Shown: positions 1 through 8,820, numbered from the stretch's first letter. The stretch is 32,226 nt of DNA from an uncultured Lachnospiraceae bacterium (GCA_947564305.1 CANOBT010000055.1:1-32226), one strand, 5' to 3'. Notes: generated by a model not told the origin, from the letters alone. A program made the numbers and translations.

Positions 1-1278
1 ACACAGAATTGTACATTGATTCTGTGTGATCAATTGAACAGCTACAATTATCTGATGGATAATTCTTCCGATGTTATCAATGCCAGTTTGACACAATTGA
101 CGAATATTTATAATGGCCGGGTTATGATTGTCAATAAGGAGTTGACTGTGATCAAGGATACGTATGCTTTGGATGAGGGCAAGACGATTGTCTCCGAAAA
201 CGTGATCCGGTGTATGAAAGGGAACAGTACCAATTTTTATGACAAGAAGAACCGGTATATCGAGGTGACTTCACCAATTATGGAGACTGGCTCACAGGAG
301 ATTGCCGGTGTGATGTTGGCCAGTGTTTCTACAGATACGATTGAGGATAGTTTAAGGATTTTCTATACAAAGGGCAGAGGGATTTTATGGATTATTTCGG
401 TTCTGGTGTTGGTGTTTTCCGTCTTGATTTCCTATCAGATTGTGCGGCCTTTGCGGAAAATTACGGATGGGATTGAAAATATTTCCGAGGGCTTTGAGGA
501 TGAAGAACTTCATGTAAATACCTATCGGGAAACAAGACAGATTTCCGAGGCATTTAATAAGCTGCTTGGCCGATTGAAAATCGTAGATGCTTCCAGAGAA
601 GAATTTGTGTCAAATGTGTCTCATGAACTGAAAACGCCGTTGGCTTCCATGAAAGTGCTGGCAGATTCGCTTTTGATTCAGGAGCAGGTGCCGGTGGAGT
701 TATATCAGGAGTTTATGGAAGATATTGCAAAAGAAATTGACCGGGAAAATGATATCATCAATGACCTTTTGACTCTGGTGAAGATGGACAAGACCGCGCA
801 GAATTTGAATATCACACAGACGAATATCAATAACATGCTGGAGCTGATTCTGAAGAGATTAAAGCCCATAGCGGAGAAGAAAAATGTGGAAATTGTCCTG
901 GAAAGCTTTCGGCCTGTGTCCGCAGAGATTGATGAGGTCAAGCTGACGCTGGCCGTGTCGAACCTGGTGGAGAATGCGGTCAAGTACAATCATGAAGGCG
1001 GTTGGGTACACGTATCACTGAATGCAGACCATAAATATTTTTACATCAAGGTGGCTGATTCGGGAATAGGGATTCCAAAGGAAGACCAGGACCATATTTT
1101 TGAACGTTTTTACCGGGTGGATAAGTCTCATTCCAGGGAAATCGGCGGGACAGGTCTGGGACTTTCGATTGCCCGCAATGCGGTTATTATGCATAGAGGC
1201 TCAATCAAAGTATACAGCAGTCCCGGCGAGGGGACAACGTTTACAGTCAGGGTGCCGGTCATTTATGTATCAGCTTAG
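1..1278 (+). CDS. Sensor histidine kinase (HAMP, HisKA, HATPase), 5' truncated by window
   Basis: Membrane sensor kinase of a two-component system. The reading frame is open from base 1 without a stop and no convincing start or ribosome binding site is seen, so the true start lies left of the window. The visible part holds the end of an extracytoplasmic sensor region, one hydrophobic membrane segment (about 384-450), a HAMP linker, and a HisKA dimerisation motif SHELKTP with the phospho-accepting His codon at 622-624. An HATPase_c domain follows, with N box (NLVENAVKYN, 961-990), G1 box (DSGIGIP, about 1057-1077) and G2 box (GGTGLGLS, about 1144-1167). This is the VicK/PhoR/MtrB type of architecture. 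A partner response regulator would be expected just upstream, outside the window. A GerMN lipoprotein gene follows 84 bases downstream on the same strand, as in actinobacterial mtrB-lpqB; any functional link is inference. Confidence 0.93.
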   Translation, partial: TQNCTLILCDQLNSYNYLMDNSSDVINASLTQLTNIYNGRVMIVNKELTVIKDTYALDEGKTIVSENVIRCMKGNSTNFYDKKNRYIEVTSPIMETGSQEIAGVMLASVSTDTIEDSLRIFYTKGRGILWIISVLVLVFSVLISYQIVRPLRKITDGIENISEGFEDEELHVNTYRETRQISEAFNKLLGRLKIVDASREEFVSNVSHELKTPLASMKVLADSLLIQEQVPVELYQEFMEDIAKEIDRENDIINDLLTLVKMDKTAQNLNITQTNINNMLELILKRLKPIAEKKNVEIVLESFRPVSAEIDEVKLTLAVSNLVENAVKYNHEGGWVHVSLNADHKYFYIKVADSGIGIPKEDQDHIFERFYRVDKSHSREIGGTGLGLSIARNAVIMHRGSIKVYSSPGEGTTFTVRVPVIYVSA

Positions 1279-1362
1279 CAAATGGAAAGTTTGATATATG
1301 TATCTGCCGCAAGTCGTAGAGAGTATATGGAGTGCGGTCGAATGGATATTAGGAGAAACTGG

Positions 1363-2295
1363 ATGGAGAATAAGAAAAGAATCTGGTTATTCGCAGGGAT
1401 TCTCTGCTGTCTTTTGTGTCTGCTTCCGGCATGTTCGAGGCGGCCTAAGGTGGAGGAAGGAGAGGACTATATTTATTGTCTGAACCGGGACAGTACAGGG
1501 TTGGTTAAAGTGGCTTGCGAGATTCCAAAAGGAACTACGGAAAAAGCAGCAAAGTCTGTTTTAAAGAGCATGGCAGAGCCGGCGGAGGATATTCAATATA
1601 TGGCGGCTATTCCGGAGAATGTGACAGTCAATTCTTTGAAAGTGGAGCATAATATTGCCTATTTGGATTTTAGTGAGGCTTATCATGACCTGCCGGTTAT
1701 TGAAGAAAAGCTTGTCCGTGCAGCAGTCGTTCAATCTTTGGTCCGTTTAGAAGGCATCAGCGGAGTATGGATTACGGTTGAAGAGGAGATTTTAGAGAGT
1801 GAATCGGGCGTTGCCTGCGGGGTGATGAATGGGGATGATTTTGTGCAGAATACAGGTTCAGGTCCCAATGCCTATGAGCAGACTACGTTGACGCTGTTTT
1901 TTTCAAATGAAGCAGGAGATAAGCTGGTGAAACAGCAGATGGACGTGAGATATAACAGTAACGTCTCCAAGGAAAAGCTGATTGTGGAGAAGTTGATGGG
2001 AGGTCCCAAAAGAGGTGGTGCATATCCTACAATGAATCCGGCTGCTGCGCTTTTAAGTGTGACGATCAAAGAAGGAACCTGTTATGTGAATTTTGATTCG
2101 GAATTTTTAAACAGTGTTTATGATGTACGGCCCGAGATTACGATTTATTCGATTGTCAATTCTTTGCTGGAAGGAACCAATGCGGGGAACGTACAGATTA
2201 TGGTAAATGGAGAGAAGAATGTGACCTATCAGGAGACCGTAGATTTATCGCAACCCATTGCGCGCGATTTAACATGGGAGGAAAGCGAGGAATGA
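1363..2295 (+). CDS. Lipoprotein with two GerMN domains
   Basis: Predicted 310-residue surface lipoprotein. I chose the ATG at 1363 because AGGAG at 1351-1355 sits 7 bases upstream and a normal lipoprotein signal then follows: basic MENKKR, a hydrophobic core, and lipobox LPAC with the lipidated Cys at residue 24. An in-frame ATG at 1282 would add an unlikely hydrophilic extension. Two GerMN-like repeats can be recognised, at about residues 36-145 and 172-285. Each carries the family pattern of a strand, a helix and then VN/AYLDFS or CYVNFDSEF (first: NSLKVEHNIAYLDFS; second: VTIKEGTCYVNFDSEF). GerMN domains occur in GerM, needed for sporulation and germination in Bacillus, and in LpqB of actinobacteria. 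The gene lies between a sensor kinase and comEC and shares an ATGA overlap with the latter, so it is probably cotranscribed. Its ligand is unknown. Confidence 0.88.
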   Translation: MENKKRIWLFAGILCCLLCLLPACSRRPKVEEGEDYIYCLNRDSTGLVKVACEIPKGTTEKAAKSVLKSMAEPAEDIQYMAAIPENVTVNSLKVEHNIAYLDFSEAYHDLPVIEEKLVRAAVVQSLVRLEGISGVWITVEEEILESESGVACGVMNGDDFVQNTGSGPNAYEQTTLTLFFSNEAGDKLVKQQMDVRYNSNVSKEKLIVEKLMGGPKRGGAYPTMNPAAALLSVTIKEGTCYVNFDSEFLNSVYDVRPEITIYSIVNSLLEGTNAGNVQIMVNGEKNVTYQETVDLSQPIARDLTWEESEE

Positions 2296-4517
2296 AGAAG
2301 GCAAACAGGCCCCTTTGTCTGGCGGCGGTTTTGCTAATCGGGATACAGGCCATTCTTACGGGAGGCTTTCGGATTGCAAGGGATCTAAAGCCTTCCGGCC
2401 TGGAACTTGCTGTCCAGGAGGGAGAAGACGTAACCCTTCTGGGAACGGTGGTCCGAAGAGAAGAAAAACCGAAATACCAGGTATATTATCTGACGGACAA
2501 TCAAGTCCGACTGAAAAATCAAATCATAAAAGAATCAAAAGTTCTTGTTTATATCAAACGTGAGGAATCAAAGAGTATTCAAAATCAAGAAATAGCTGTT
2601 GGAAATACCATTTATTTGACTGGAGAGGTAAGCTTTTTTCAGGAAGCTACAAATCCAGGAAATTTTGATATGAAGTTTTATTATCAGAAACAGGGAATTC
2701 ATGCATCCATATGGGCGGATAATGTGAAAATACAGAATTCAAAGGTCTGGAAGGTTCGAGAAGGACTGACTGTTTTTCGCTGTCAGTGGAAAGAGATTTT
2801 GGTATCATGTCTCGGAAGTTATTATGGAAATATTATGAGTGGAATCTTGTTGGGGGACAAAAGCGAGTTGGACGGGGAAGTCAAAGCACTGTATCAGAAA
2901 AGTGGTATAGGTCATATTTTGGCCATATCGGGACTTCATATGTCCTTTCTTGGAATCGGGTTTTACAGACTGCTCCGAAAAGCGGGAATGCCTTTTTTAC
3001 CTGCCGGAAGCATCGGGATTCTCTTTTTACTGCTGTATACTCTGATGGTAGGATGTGGAGTGTCCAGTCTGCGTGCGCTGATTATGTTCATCGTCAGGAT
3101 GGGGGCAGAGATTACGGGCAGGACTTACGATATGCCGACCAGCCTTTCTTTAGCCGCGGCAGTCATTGTCCTGTGGCAGCCCTTGTATCTGTTGGACGCG
3201 GGATTTTTATTATCCTTTGGGGCTATATTGGGGATTCTGGTGGTATCTCCGGTATTAGAAGAATTCCATGTGGTTCCCAAAGCTCTTTGCGGAGGATTAG
3301 GGATTCATCTGATGCTGCTTCCGGTCATGCTGTATTACTATTTTGAACTGCCTGTTTATTCTTTGCTTTTAAATCTGTTGGTTGTTCCGCTTATGTCAGT
3401 TGTTCTTGGAGTTGGAATTTTGGGTTCTGTTATCGCATTTTTTTGGAATGTCGGAGGAACCTTTGTCTTACTGATTTGTAAAGGGATTTTGTGGGGATAT
3501 GAAAAAATGTGTATGGTGACGATGAAGCTTCCTTTTGGGCGGATTGTGCCGGGGCAGCCGGGAAGAGGATGGAGCGTATTGTATTATGTATTCCTGTTTG
3601 CCGGATGTATCTGGGGATTGAAATATGCAAAGGGCAATCGCAAAAAACGAAAGACGGGATTGATTCGTATGACAGTCGTTCTGCAGTCCGTACTTTTCTG
3701 TCTTTTGACGGCTGTAAGCCACGGACGGCAAGGCGAGCTTCAAGTGTCGATGCTGGACGTAGGGCAGGGCGATGGACTTTACATCAGGACTCCGTCCGGT
3801 ATTCATTGTTTTATTGATGGAGGAAGTACGGATATTTCAAAAGTAGGGACATATCGTATGGAACCCTTTTTAAAATCCCAGGGAGTGAGTAGACTGGACT
3901 ATGTCTTTATTTCCCATGGAGATGCAGATCATATGAATGGTATCCAGGAGCTTTTGGAGAATCAACTGCTTGGTATCTCGATAGATACATTGGTACTGCC
4001 AACAGAAAGCGTGTTGGATGATTCGTTGAAAGAACTGGCACTTACTGCTGCCAGGTTTGGAACTAAAACGGTGATTATTCAGGAGGGGCAGCAGATTGCA
4101 GATGGCGAGATGTCGCTGACTTGTCTGGCTCCGGCACAGGATTATGGAGGGGAAATTGGAAATGCATCCTCTATGGTGCTGGCTTTAAAATATCGTGAAT
4201 TTGATATGCTGTTTACCGGAGATGTGGAAGGGACAGGAGAGGAAGCACTGACAGAAAGCAGTCTGCTAGAAGACTGTGATATCTTGAAAGTGGCGCATCA
4301 CGGCTCTAAAAATTCCTCGATTGAGCCGTTTCTGGAAAAAATACGACCTGAGATTTCTCTGATTTCTGCGGGGAGGGAGAACAGATATGGCCACCCTCAC
4401 GAGGAGACCGTAAAACGTCTAGAAAATAGAGGATGCCAGATTTATAGTACACAGACCTGTGGAGCGGTTACTGTGAAAACAGATGGAAGGAAAATTCAGA
4501 TAGAAAAGTATCTTTAA
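2292..4517 (+). CDS. comEC: ComEC/Rec2 family DNA uptake channel
   Basis: Predicted inner-membrane channel that passes single-stranded DNA into the cytoplasm during natural transformation, 741 residues. The start chosen is the ATG at 2292, which overlaps the upstream TGA (ATGA) and has GGGAGG about 9 bases before it; an in-frame ATG at 2274 has no such signal. The order of parts is an N-terminal hydrophobic segment and DUF4131-like soluble region (to about residue 170), the Competence domain with many membrane spans (about 190-450; motif GIGHILAISGLHMSFLG), and a C-terminal metallo-beta-lactamase-like domain (about 485-741). That last domain has DVGQGDGLY, the metal ligand motif SHGDADH and a later AHHGSKNSS. 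This full-length three-part layout is typical of intact ComEC. No comEA is visible beside it. In clostridia comEC is often kept next to holA, as here; whether the strain is competent cannot be told from this gene alone. Confidence 0.95.
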   Translation: MKKANRPLCLAAVLLIGIQAILTGGFRIARDLKPSGLELAVQEGEDVTLLGTVVRREEKPKYQVYYLTDNQVRLKNQIIKESKVLVYIKREESKSIQNQEIAVGNTIYLTGEVSFFQEATNPGNFDMKFYYQKQGIHASIWADNVKIQNSKVWKVREGLTVFRCQWKEILVSCLGSYYGNIMSGILLGDKSELDGEVKALYQKSGIGHILAISGLHMSFLGIGFYRLLRKAGMPFLPAGSIGILFLLLYTLMVGCGVSSLRALIMFIVRMGAEITGRTYDMPTSLSLAAAVIVLWQPLYLLDAGFLLSFGAILGILVVSPVLEEFHVVPKALCGGLGIHLMLLPVMLYYYFELPVYSLLLNLLVVPLMSVVLGVGILGSVIAFFWNVGGTFVLLICKGILWGYEKMCMVTMKLPFGRIVPGQPGRGWSVLYYVFLFAGCIWGLKYAKGNRKKRKTGLIRMTVVLQSVLFCLLTAVSHGRQGELQVSMLDVGQGDGLYIRTPSGIHCFIDGGSTDISKVGTYRMEPFLKSQGVSRLDYVFISHGDADHMNGIQELLENQLLGISIDTLVLPTESVLDDSLKELALTAARFGTKTVIIQEGQQIADGEMSLTCLAPAQDYGGEIGNASSMVLALKYREFDMLFTGDVEGTGEEALTESSLLEDCDILKVAHHGSKNSSIEPFLEKIRPEISLISAGRENRYGHPHEETVKRLENRGCQIYSTQTCGAVTVKTDGRKIQIEKYL

Positions 4518-4522
4518 ATGTT

Positions 4523-4551
4523 TTGCAAAATACAAGATTTTCCTATATAAT
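4523..4551 (+). promoter_or_regulatory. Sigma-A-type promoter for holA
   Basis: The -35 box TTGCAA (4523-4528) is separated by exactly 17 bases from a perfect -10 box TATAAT (4546-4551). Transcription would start about 7 bases after the -10, near 4558, only about 3 bases before the holA ATG at 4561. No Shine-Dalgarno sequence lies between. The boxes are read directly; activity is inferred. Confidence 0.6.
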
Positions 4552-4560
4552 ATAAAAGCT

Positions 4561-5553
4561 ATGAAAAATTTGAATGAAGATTTAAAAACAGGACAATTAA
4601 AACAGATTTATCTTCTATATGGGGAAGAGGGATATTTGAAACGGCAATATAAGGAACGGTTGACTAAGGCGCTGCTTCCCGAAGGGGATACCATGAATTA
4701 TGCCTGTTATGAAGGGAAAGGCATTGATCTCAAAGAGGTCATTGATTTAGCGGAGACGATGCCCTTTTTTGCAGAGCGAAGACTGATTGTGTTCGAGAAC
4801 ACAGGATTCTTTAAAACCGGTGGGGCGGATTTGGCAGATTATATCAAGGAGCTGCCGGATACCACCAGTTTCATTTTTGTAGAAAATGAGGTGGACAAGC
4901 GGAGTAAGCTTTATAAGTCGGTCAAGTCCAAGGGACGTATCGTGGAACTGGCATTTCAGGATGAGGCTACATTAAAGCGTTGGATTGCGGGGAATGTTAA
5001 GAAAGAGAATAAGCAGATTACCGAACAGTCTATCGTATATTTTCTGAATAAAACCGGAACGAATATGGAAAACATTACGAAAGAACTGGAAAAGCTATTC
5101 TGTTATACGTTCGACCGCGAAGTCATTACAAGGGAAGATATAGACGCAGTCTGTATTACTCAAATATCAAACCATATTTTTGATATGGTTGATGCAATGG
5201 CGCAGAAAAAGCAGCGAAAAGCGTTGGAACTCTATTATGATTTGTTAGCTTTAAAAGAGCCGCCTATGAGAATTTTATTTTTAATGGTCCGGCAGTACCG
5301 GATTTTAAATCAGGTAAAGGGACTTTTAAAAGCGGGTTATGGAAGAAAAGAAATCGCGTCAAAGGCAGGTCTGCATCCATTTGTGGCAGGAAAATATATG
5401 GATCAGGCGAAACATTTTCAGTCAGAGGAAATCAGGGCAGTGTTAGAAGACGGTGCAGAGATGGAACAGTGTGTGAAGACTGGCCGGTTGACAGATAAGC
5501 TGGCTGTGGAGTTGTTCCTTGTAAAATATTCTTCTGTAAAGTCAGGAAAATGA
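4561..5553 (+). CDS. holA: DNA polymerase III subunit delta
   Basis: Clamp-loader delta subunit, which opens the beta sliding clamp at primer termini as part of the DnaX complex. The 330-residue length matches the family. The N-terminus (LKQIYLLYGEEGYLKR, about residues 13-28) and the segment around 60-75 (LAETMPFFAERRLIVFEN) are characteristic, as is the C-terminal collar region with PPMRILFLMVRQYR (about 238-251). Delta lacks a functional Walker A motif, and none is seen. The ATG at 4561 agrees with the usual start of the family, but there is no ribosome binding site before it. Instead a -10 box TATAAT ends 9 bases upstream, suggesting a leaderless or nearly leaderless message. It may also be reached by read-through from comEC, which ends 43 bases upstream. 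Confidence 0.95.
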   Translation: MKNLNEDLKTGQLKQIYLLYGEEGYLKRQYKERLTKALLPEGDTMNYACYEGKGIDLKEVIDLAETMPFFAERRLIVFENTGFFKTGGADLADYIKELPDTTSFIFVENEVDKRSKLYKSVKSKGRIVELAFQDEATLKRWIAGNVKKENKQITEQSIVYFLNKTGTNMENITKELEKLFCYTFDREVITREDIDAVCITQISNHIFDMVDAMAQKKQRKALELYYDLLALKEPPMRILFLMVRQYRILNQVKGLLKAGYGRKEIASKAGLHPFVAGKYMDQAKHFQSEEIRAVLEDGAEMEQCVKTGRLTDKLAVELFLVKYSSVKSGK

Positions 5554-5620
5554 AGAACAGGCAATTGCTGATAATAAAAAGCTAGACATACAAATTATTT
5601 TACAATAGTTCCTAAATACG

Positions 5621-5743
5621 AATTTGACTATATGGTAGTGTAAAGTATCGTATGAAAAAAGATACGGGAATTGCCCGCATGAAAAATCTGCTTCGCAGAT
5701 GGCGGGCAAGCAGGCAATCACTTGCTTCGCAAGTGGTTACAAA
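5621..5743 (+). repeat. Structured leader repeat upstream of lepA (long copy)
   Basis: This copy of a non-coding element is shared with the region before rnc (25391-25466). The shared blocks are an AATTTG...ATGGT...GTAAA start, TATGAAAAA...GATACGGG, and an end block that runs AAGCAG, ATCACTTGC, a 3-base loop, GCAAGTGGTTACAA. The copy holds two hairpins. Hairpin 1 has outer arms TTGCCCGC (5671-5678) and GCGGGCAA (5702-5709) around an inner ATCTGC-TTC-GCAGAT (5686-5700). Hairpin 2 is CACTTGC-TTC-GCAAGTG (5719-5735), extendable to a 10-pair stem at 5716-5738 with one G-U pair. It ends 11 bases before the lepA GGAGG at 5750. Hairpin 1 is absent from the rnc copy. A TTGACT at 5624 could be a -35 box, but no good -10 is placed for it. 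Function unknown: mobile palindromic repeat or leader regulator. Confidence 0.7.
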
Positions 5744-5761
5744 AATTTTGGAGGATGAGAT

Positions 5762-7576
5762 ATGGCAGGGATAGATCAGAGCAAAATACGTAATTTTTGT
5801 ATTATCGCCCATATAGACCACGGGAAATCGACATTGGCAGACCGGATTATTGAGAAGACGGGACTTTTGACCAGCAGAGAGATGCAGTCTCAGGTGTTGG
5901 ACAATATGGATTTGGAGAGAGAGCGGGGCATTACGATTAAGGCTCAGGCAGTACGCATTGTATATAAGGCAAAGGACGGAGAAGAATATATTTTTAACCT
6001 AATTGACACACCAGGACATGTAGATTTTAACTATGAGGTCTCAAGGAGTCTGGCTGCCTGTGATGGAGCAATTCTGGTAGTGGACGCGGCCCAGGGGGTA
6101 GAGGCGCAGACCTTGGCAAATGTTTATCTAGCGTTGGATCATGATTTGGATGTGATGCCGGTGATTAACAAGATCGATTTGCCAAGTGCCGAGCCTGAGC
6201 GGGTAAAAGAAGAAATTGAGGATGTGATCGGGATTGATGCGCAGGAGGCACCACTTATATCCGCCAAAACCGGGTTGAATGTGGATGACGTACTAGAACA
6301 GATTATCCATCAGATTCCCTCGCCAAAAGGAGACCCTAATGCACCTCTTCAGGCCTTGATTTTTGATTCTGTATATGACTCTTACCGTGGTGTTATTGTA
6401 TTTTGCAGGATTAAAGAGGGGAGCATACGAAAAGGAACACCTATTTTGATGATGGCTACCGGAGCAAAAGCAGAAGTCGTAGAAGTGGGGTATTTTGGAG
6501 CTGGGCAGTTTATTCCATGTGAAGAGCTGAGTGCAGGTATGGTAGGTTATATTACTGCTAGTCTGAAAAATGTAAAAGATACCCGTGTGGGTGATACGGT
6601 GACAAACGCAGAGAAGCCATGCAGTGAGCCTCTTCCGGGATATAAGAAAGTGAACCCTATGGTTTACTGTGGCATGTATCCGGCAGATGGAGCAAAATAT
6701 CCAGATCTTCGGGATGCATTAGAAAAGCTGCAGCTCAATGATGCAGCTCTGCAGTTCGAGCCAGAGACGTCCATTGCTCTTGGATTTGGATTCCGATGTG
6801 GGTTTCTGGGACTTTTACATCTGGAAATCATACAGGAACGCTTAGAACGTGAGTATAATCTGGATTTGGTGACCACGGCGCCCAGTGTTATTTACAAAGT
6901 GTATAAGACCAACGGCGAGGTCATTGAACTGACGAATCCCACGAACCTGCCGGACCCGGCAGAGATTGAATATATGGAGGAACCTTTGGTCAAGGCGGAG
7001 ATTATGGTGACATCAGAATTTATCGGAGCCATCATGGATCTGTGTCAGGAGCGCAGAGGTGTCTACCAAAGTATGGAATATATTGAGGAAAAGCGTGCTG
7101 TGCTGCATTACCATCTTCCTCTCAATGAGATTATTTATGATTTCTTTGATGCACTGAAATCACGGTCCAGAGGATATGCTTCTTTTGATTACGAATTAAT
7201 GGGCTATGAACGTTCAGAGCTTGTGAAGCTGGATATCTTGATTAATAAAGAAGAAGTGGATGCGCTTTCATTTATTGTCCACAGTGGGACTGCCTATGAG
7301 CGTGGAAGAAAGATGTGCGAGAAGTTGAAAGCCGAGATTCCGCGTCAGCTCTTCGAGATTCCGATTCAGGCAGCGATTGGAAGCAAGATTATTGCCAGAG
7401 AGACGGTAAAGGCATTGCGCAAGGATGTGTTGGCGAAGTGCTATGGCGGAGATATTACCCGTAAGAAAAAGCTGTTGGAAAAGCAGAAAGAAGGAAAGAA
7501 GCGGATGCGCCAGGTGGGAAATGTAGAAATTCCCCAGAAAGCATTTATGAGTGTGCTGAAGCTGGATGATAATTGA
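5762..7576 (+). CDS. lepA: Elongation factor 4 (ribosomal back-translocase GTPase)
   Basis: LepA/EF4 is a translational GTPase that binds ribosomes and is reported to promote back-translocation or to assist ribosome biogenesis. The 604-residue length is standard. GTPase motifs are G1 AHIDHGKST (residues 16-24), the switch I region RERGITI, G3 DTPGH (from residue 82) and G4 NKID (136-139). EF-G-like domains II, III and V follow, and the LepA-specific C-terminus carries the diagnostic [20 protein letters not shown] (about 560-579). The ATG at 5762 has GGAGG at 5750-5754 with a 7-base spacer. The leader contains a structured repeat shared with rnc. The stop overlaps the hemW start (TGATG), so hemW is probably translationally coupled. 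Confidence 0.98.
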   Translation: MAGIDQSKIRNFCIIAHIDHGKSTLADRIIEKTGLLTSREMQSQVLDNMDLERERGITIKAQAVRIVYKAKDGEEYIFNLIDTPGHVDFNYEVSRSLAACDGAILVVDAAQGVEAQTLANVYLALDHDLDVMPVINKIDLPSAEPERVKEEIEDVIGIDAQEAPLISAKTGLNVDDVLEQIIHQIPSPKGDPNAPLQALIFDSVYDSYRGVIVFCRIKEGSIRKGTPILMMATGAKAEVVEVGYFGAGQFIPCEELSAGMVGYITASLKNVKDTRVGDTVTNAEKPCSEPLPGYKKVNPMVYCGMYPADGAKYPDLRDALEKLQLNDAALQFEPETSIALGFGFRCGFLGLLHLEIIQERLEREYNLDLVTTAPSVIYKVYKTNGEVIELTNPTNLPDPAEIEYMEEPLVKAEIMVTSEFIGAIMDLCQERRGVYQSMEYIEEKRAVLHYHLPLNEIIYDFFDALKSRSRGYASFDYELMGYERSELVKLDILINKEEVDALSFIVHSGTAYERGRKMCEKLKAEIPRQLFEIPIQAAIGSKIIARETVKALRKDVLAKCYGGDITRKKKLLEKQKEGKKRMRQVGNVEIPQKAFMSVLKLDDN

Positions 7577-8820
7577 TGAAAGAACTGGAATTGTATATTC
7601 ACATCCCTTTTTGTGTGCAAAAATGTGCCTATTGCGATTTTCTGTCAGCACCGGCAGATGAGAATAAGAGACAGGAATATGTGGCTGCTTTAGTCAGGGA
7701 AATCCAAAGTTATGCGCAAGGTACATCCCGTAATAAAAAAATATATCAGAACTATCGTGTGTCCACTGTTTTTTTGGGCGGCGGCACACCTTCTATCTTG
7801 AATCCTGTTCAGATAAAAGAGATTTTTTCGGCATTGCAGGACAGCTTCAAAATCGAAGAAGGAGCGGAAATCACGATAGAGGCGAATCCGGGGACTGTGA
7901 CGAAAGAAAAGCTTTTATCATGGAAAGAGGTAGGAATCAACCGCATTTCTATTGGGTTACAGTCCACAGAGGATGAGGAGCTTCGGATGTTGGGAAGAAT
8001 CCATGATTACCAACAATTCCTAGATACTTGGAAGTTGGTCCGAAGCTCAGGGATAGAGAATGTCAATGTAGATTTAATCTCTGCGATTCCTGGACAGACT
8101 TTGCAGAGTTGGCGTAAGACTCTTAGAAAAACCGCAGATCTGGCCCCGGAACATATATCTGTGTATAGTCTGATCATCGAGGAGGGGACACCTTTTTACG
8201 ACAGGTATGTCTTGTCGGAGGAGGGCTGCAGTCCAAGGGATATGGAAAGCGGGATTCGCTATGGGGAGTGGGAAACGGACGATACCATATACCCGCCGCT
8301 GCCGGACGAAGAGACAGAGCGCTTGATGTATGAGGAGACAGAGAAAATCCTGCAAGAGTATGGGTATTCCAGATATGAGATTTCCAACTATGCAAAGCCT
8401 GGATATGAGTGCAGGCATAATATCGGTTACTGGCAGAGAAAGGAGTACTTGGGCATTGGATTGGGAGCCTCATCTTTGATTGGAAAAACAAGATTTCGTC
8501 ACATATCTGATTTTGAAAAATATTTTTCTATAGTCCATAGTGCGAATAATAGTTGTAAAGCTCTCTGCGAAGAAGCGGTTCTGCTGTCAGTGGAGGATGA
8601 GATGGAGGAATTTATGTTTCTCGGACTGCGTATGATGTGCGGCGTTAGAAAATCCGAATTTCTTCGAACATTCGGCATATCAATGGATGAAATATATGCA
8701 GAACAATTAAAAAGAATGCGGGAAAACGGACTATTGGAAATGAATGGGGATATGGTCAGGCTGACAAAAAGAGGGATTGACATTAGCAATTATGTATTTG
8801 AGCATTTTTTATTATCTTAA
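7576..8820 (+). CDS. hemW: Radical SAM heme chaperone HemW
   Basis: HemW binds heme and a 4Fe-4S cluster with SAM and delivers heme to target proteins; it is often misnamed coproporphyrinogen III dehydrogenase. The ATG at 7576 overlaps the lepA TGA. Near the N-terminus HIPFCVQKCAYCDF gives the radical SAM cysteines C13, C17 and C20, followed by F22. That CxxxCxxCxF form marks HemW, whereas true HemN has a fourth Cys there. FLGGGTPS and GLQSTEDEELRMLGR are further family motifs. At 414 residues it is longer than the usual 370-390. The extra length includes an insertion of about 20 residues around position 205-235 (between EEGTPFYDRY and PPLPDEETE). The lepA-hemW order is common in Firmicutes and precedes hrcA-grpE-dnaK-dnaJ in many genomes, as here after a four-gene-length gap. 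Confidence 0.95.
   Translation: MKELELYIHIPFCVQKCAYCDFLSAPADENKRQEYVAALVREIQSYAQGTSRNKKIYQNYRVSTVFLGGGTPSILNPVQIKEIFSALQDSFKIEEGAEITIEANPGTVTKEKLLSWKEVGINRISIGLQSTEDEELRMLGRIHDYQQFLDTWKLVRSSGIENVNVDLISAIPGQTLQSWRKTLRKTADLAPEHISVYSLIIEEGTPFYDRYVLSEEGCSPRDMESGIRYGEWETDDTIYPPLPDEETERLMYEETEKILQEYGYSRYEISNYAKPGYECRHNIGYWQRKEYLGIGLGASSLIGKTRFRHISDFEKYFSIVHSANNSCKALCEEAVLLSVEDEMEEFMFLGLRMMCGVRKSEFLRTFGISMDEIYAEQLKRMRENGLLEMNGDMVRLTKRGIDISNYVFEHFLLS

Noticed and set aside
2786..3346. A 186-codon plus-strand frame inside comEC
   Set aside because: Overlaps the conserved Competence domain in another frame and has no ribosome binding site or known motif.
5624..5656. TTGACT with a possible -10 (TATCGT or TATGAA) as the lepA promoter
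   Set aside because: Spacings are 16 and 21 bases with poor -10 matches, and the equivalent rnc copy does not keep the spacing, so no promoter is called.
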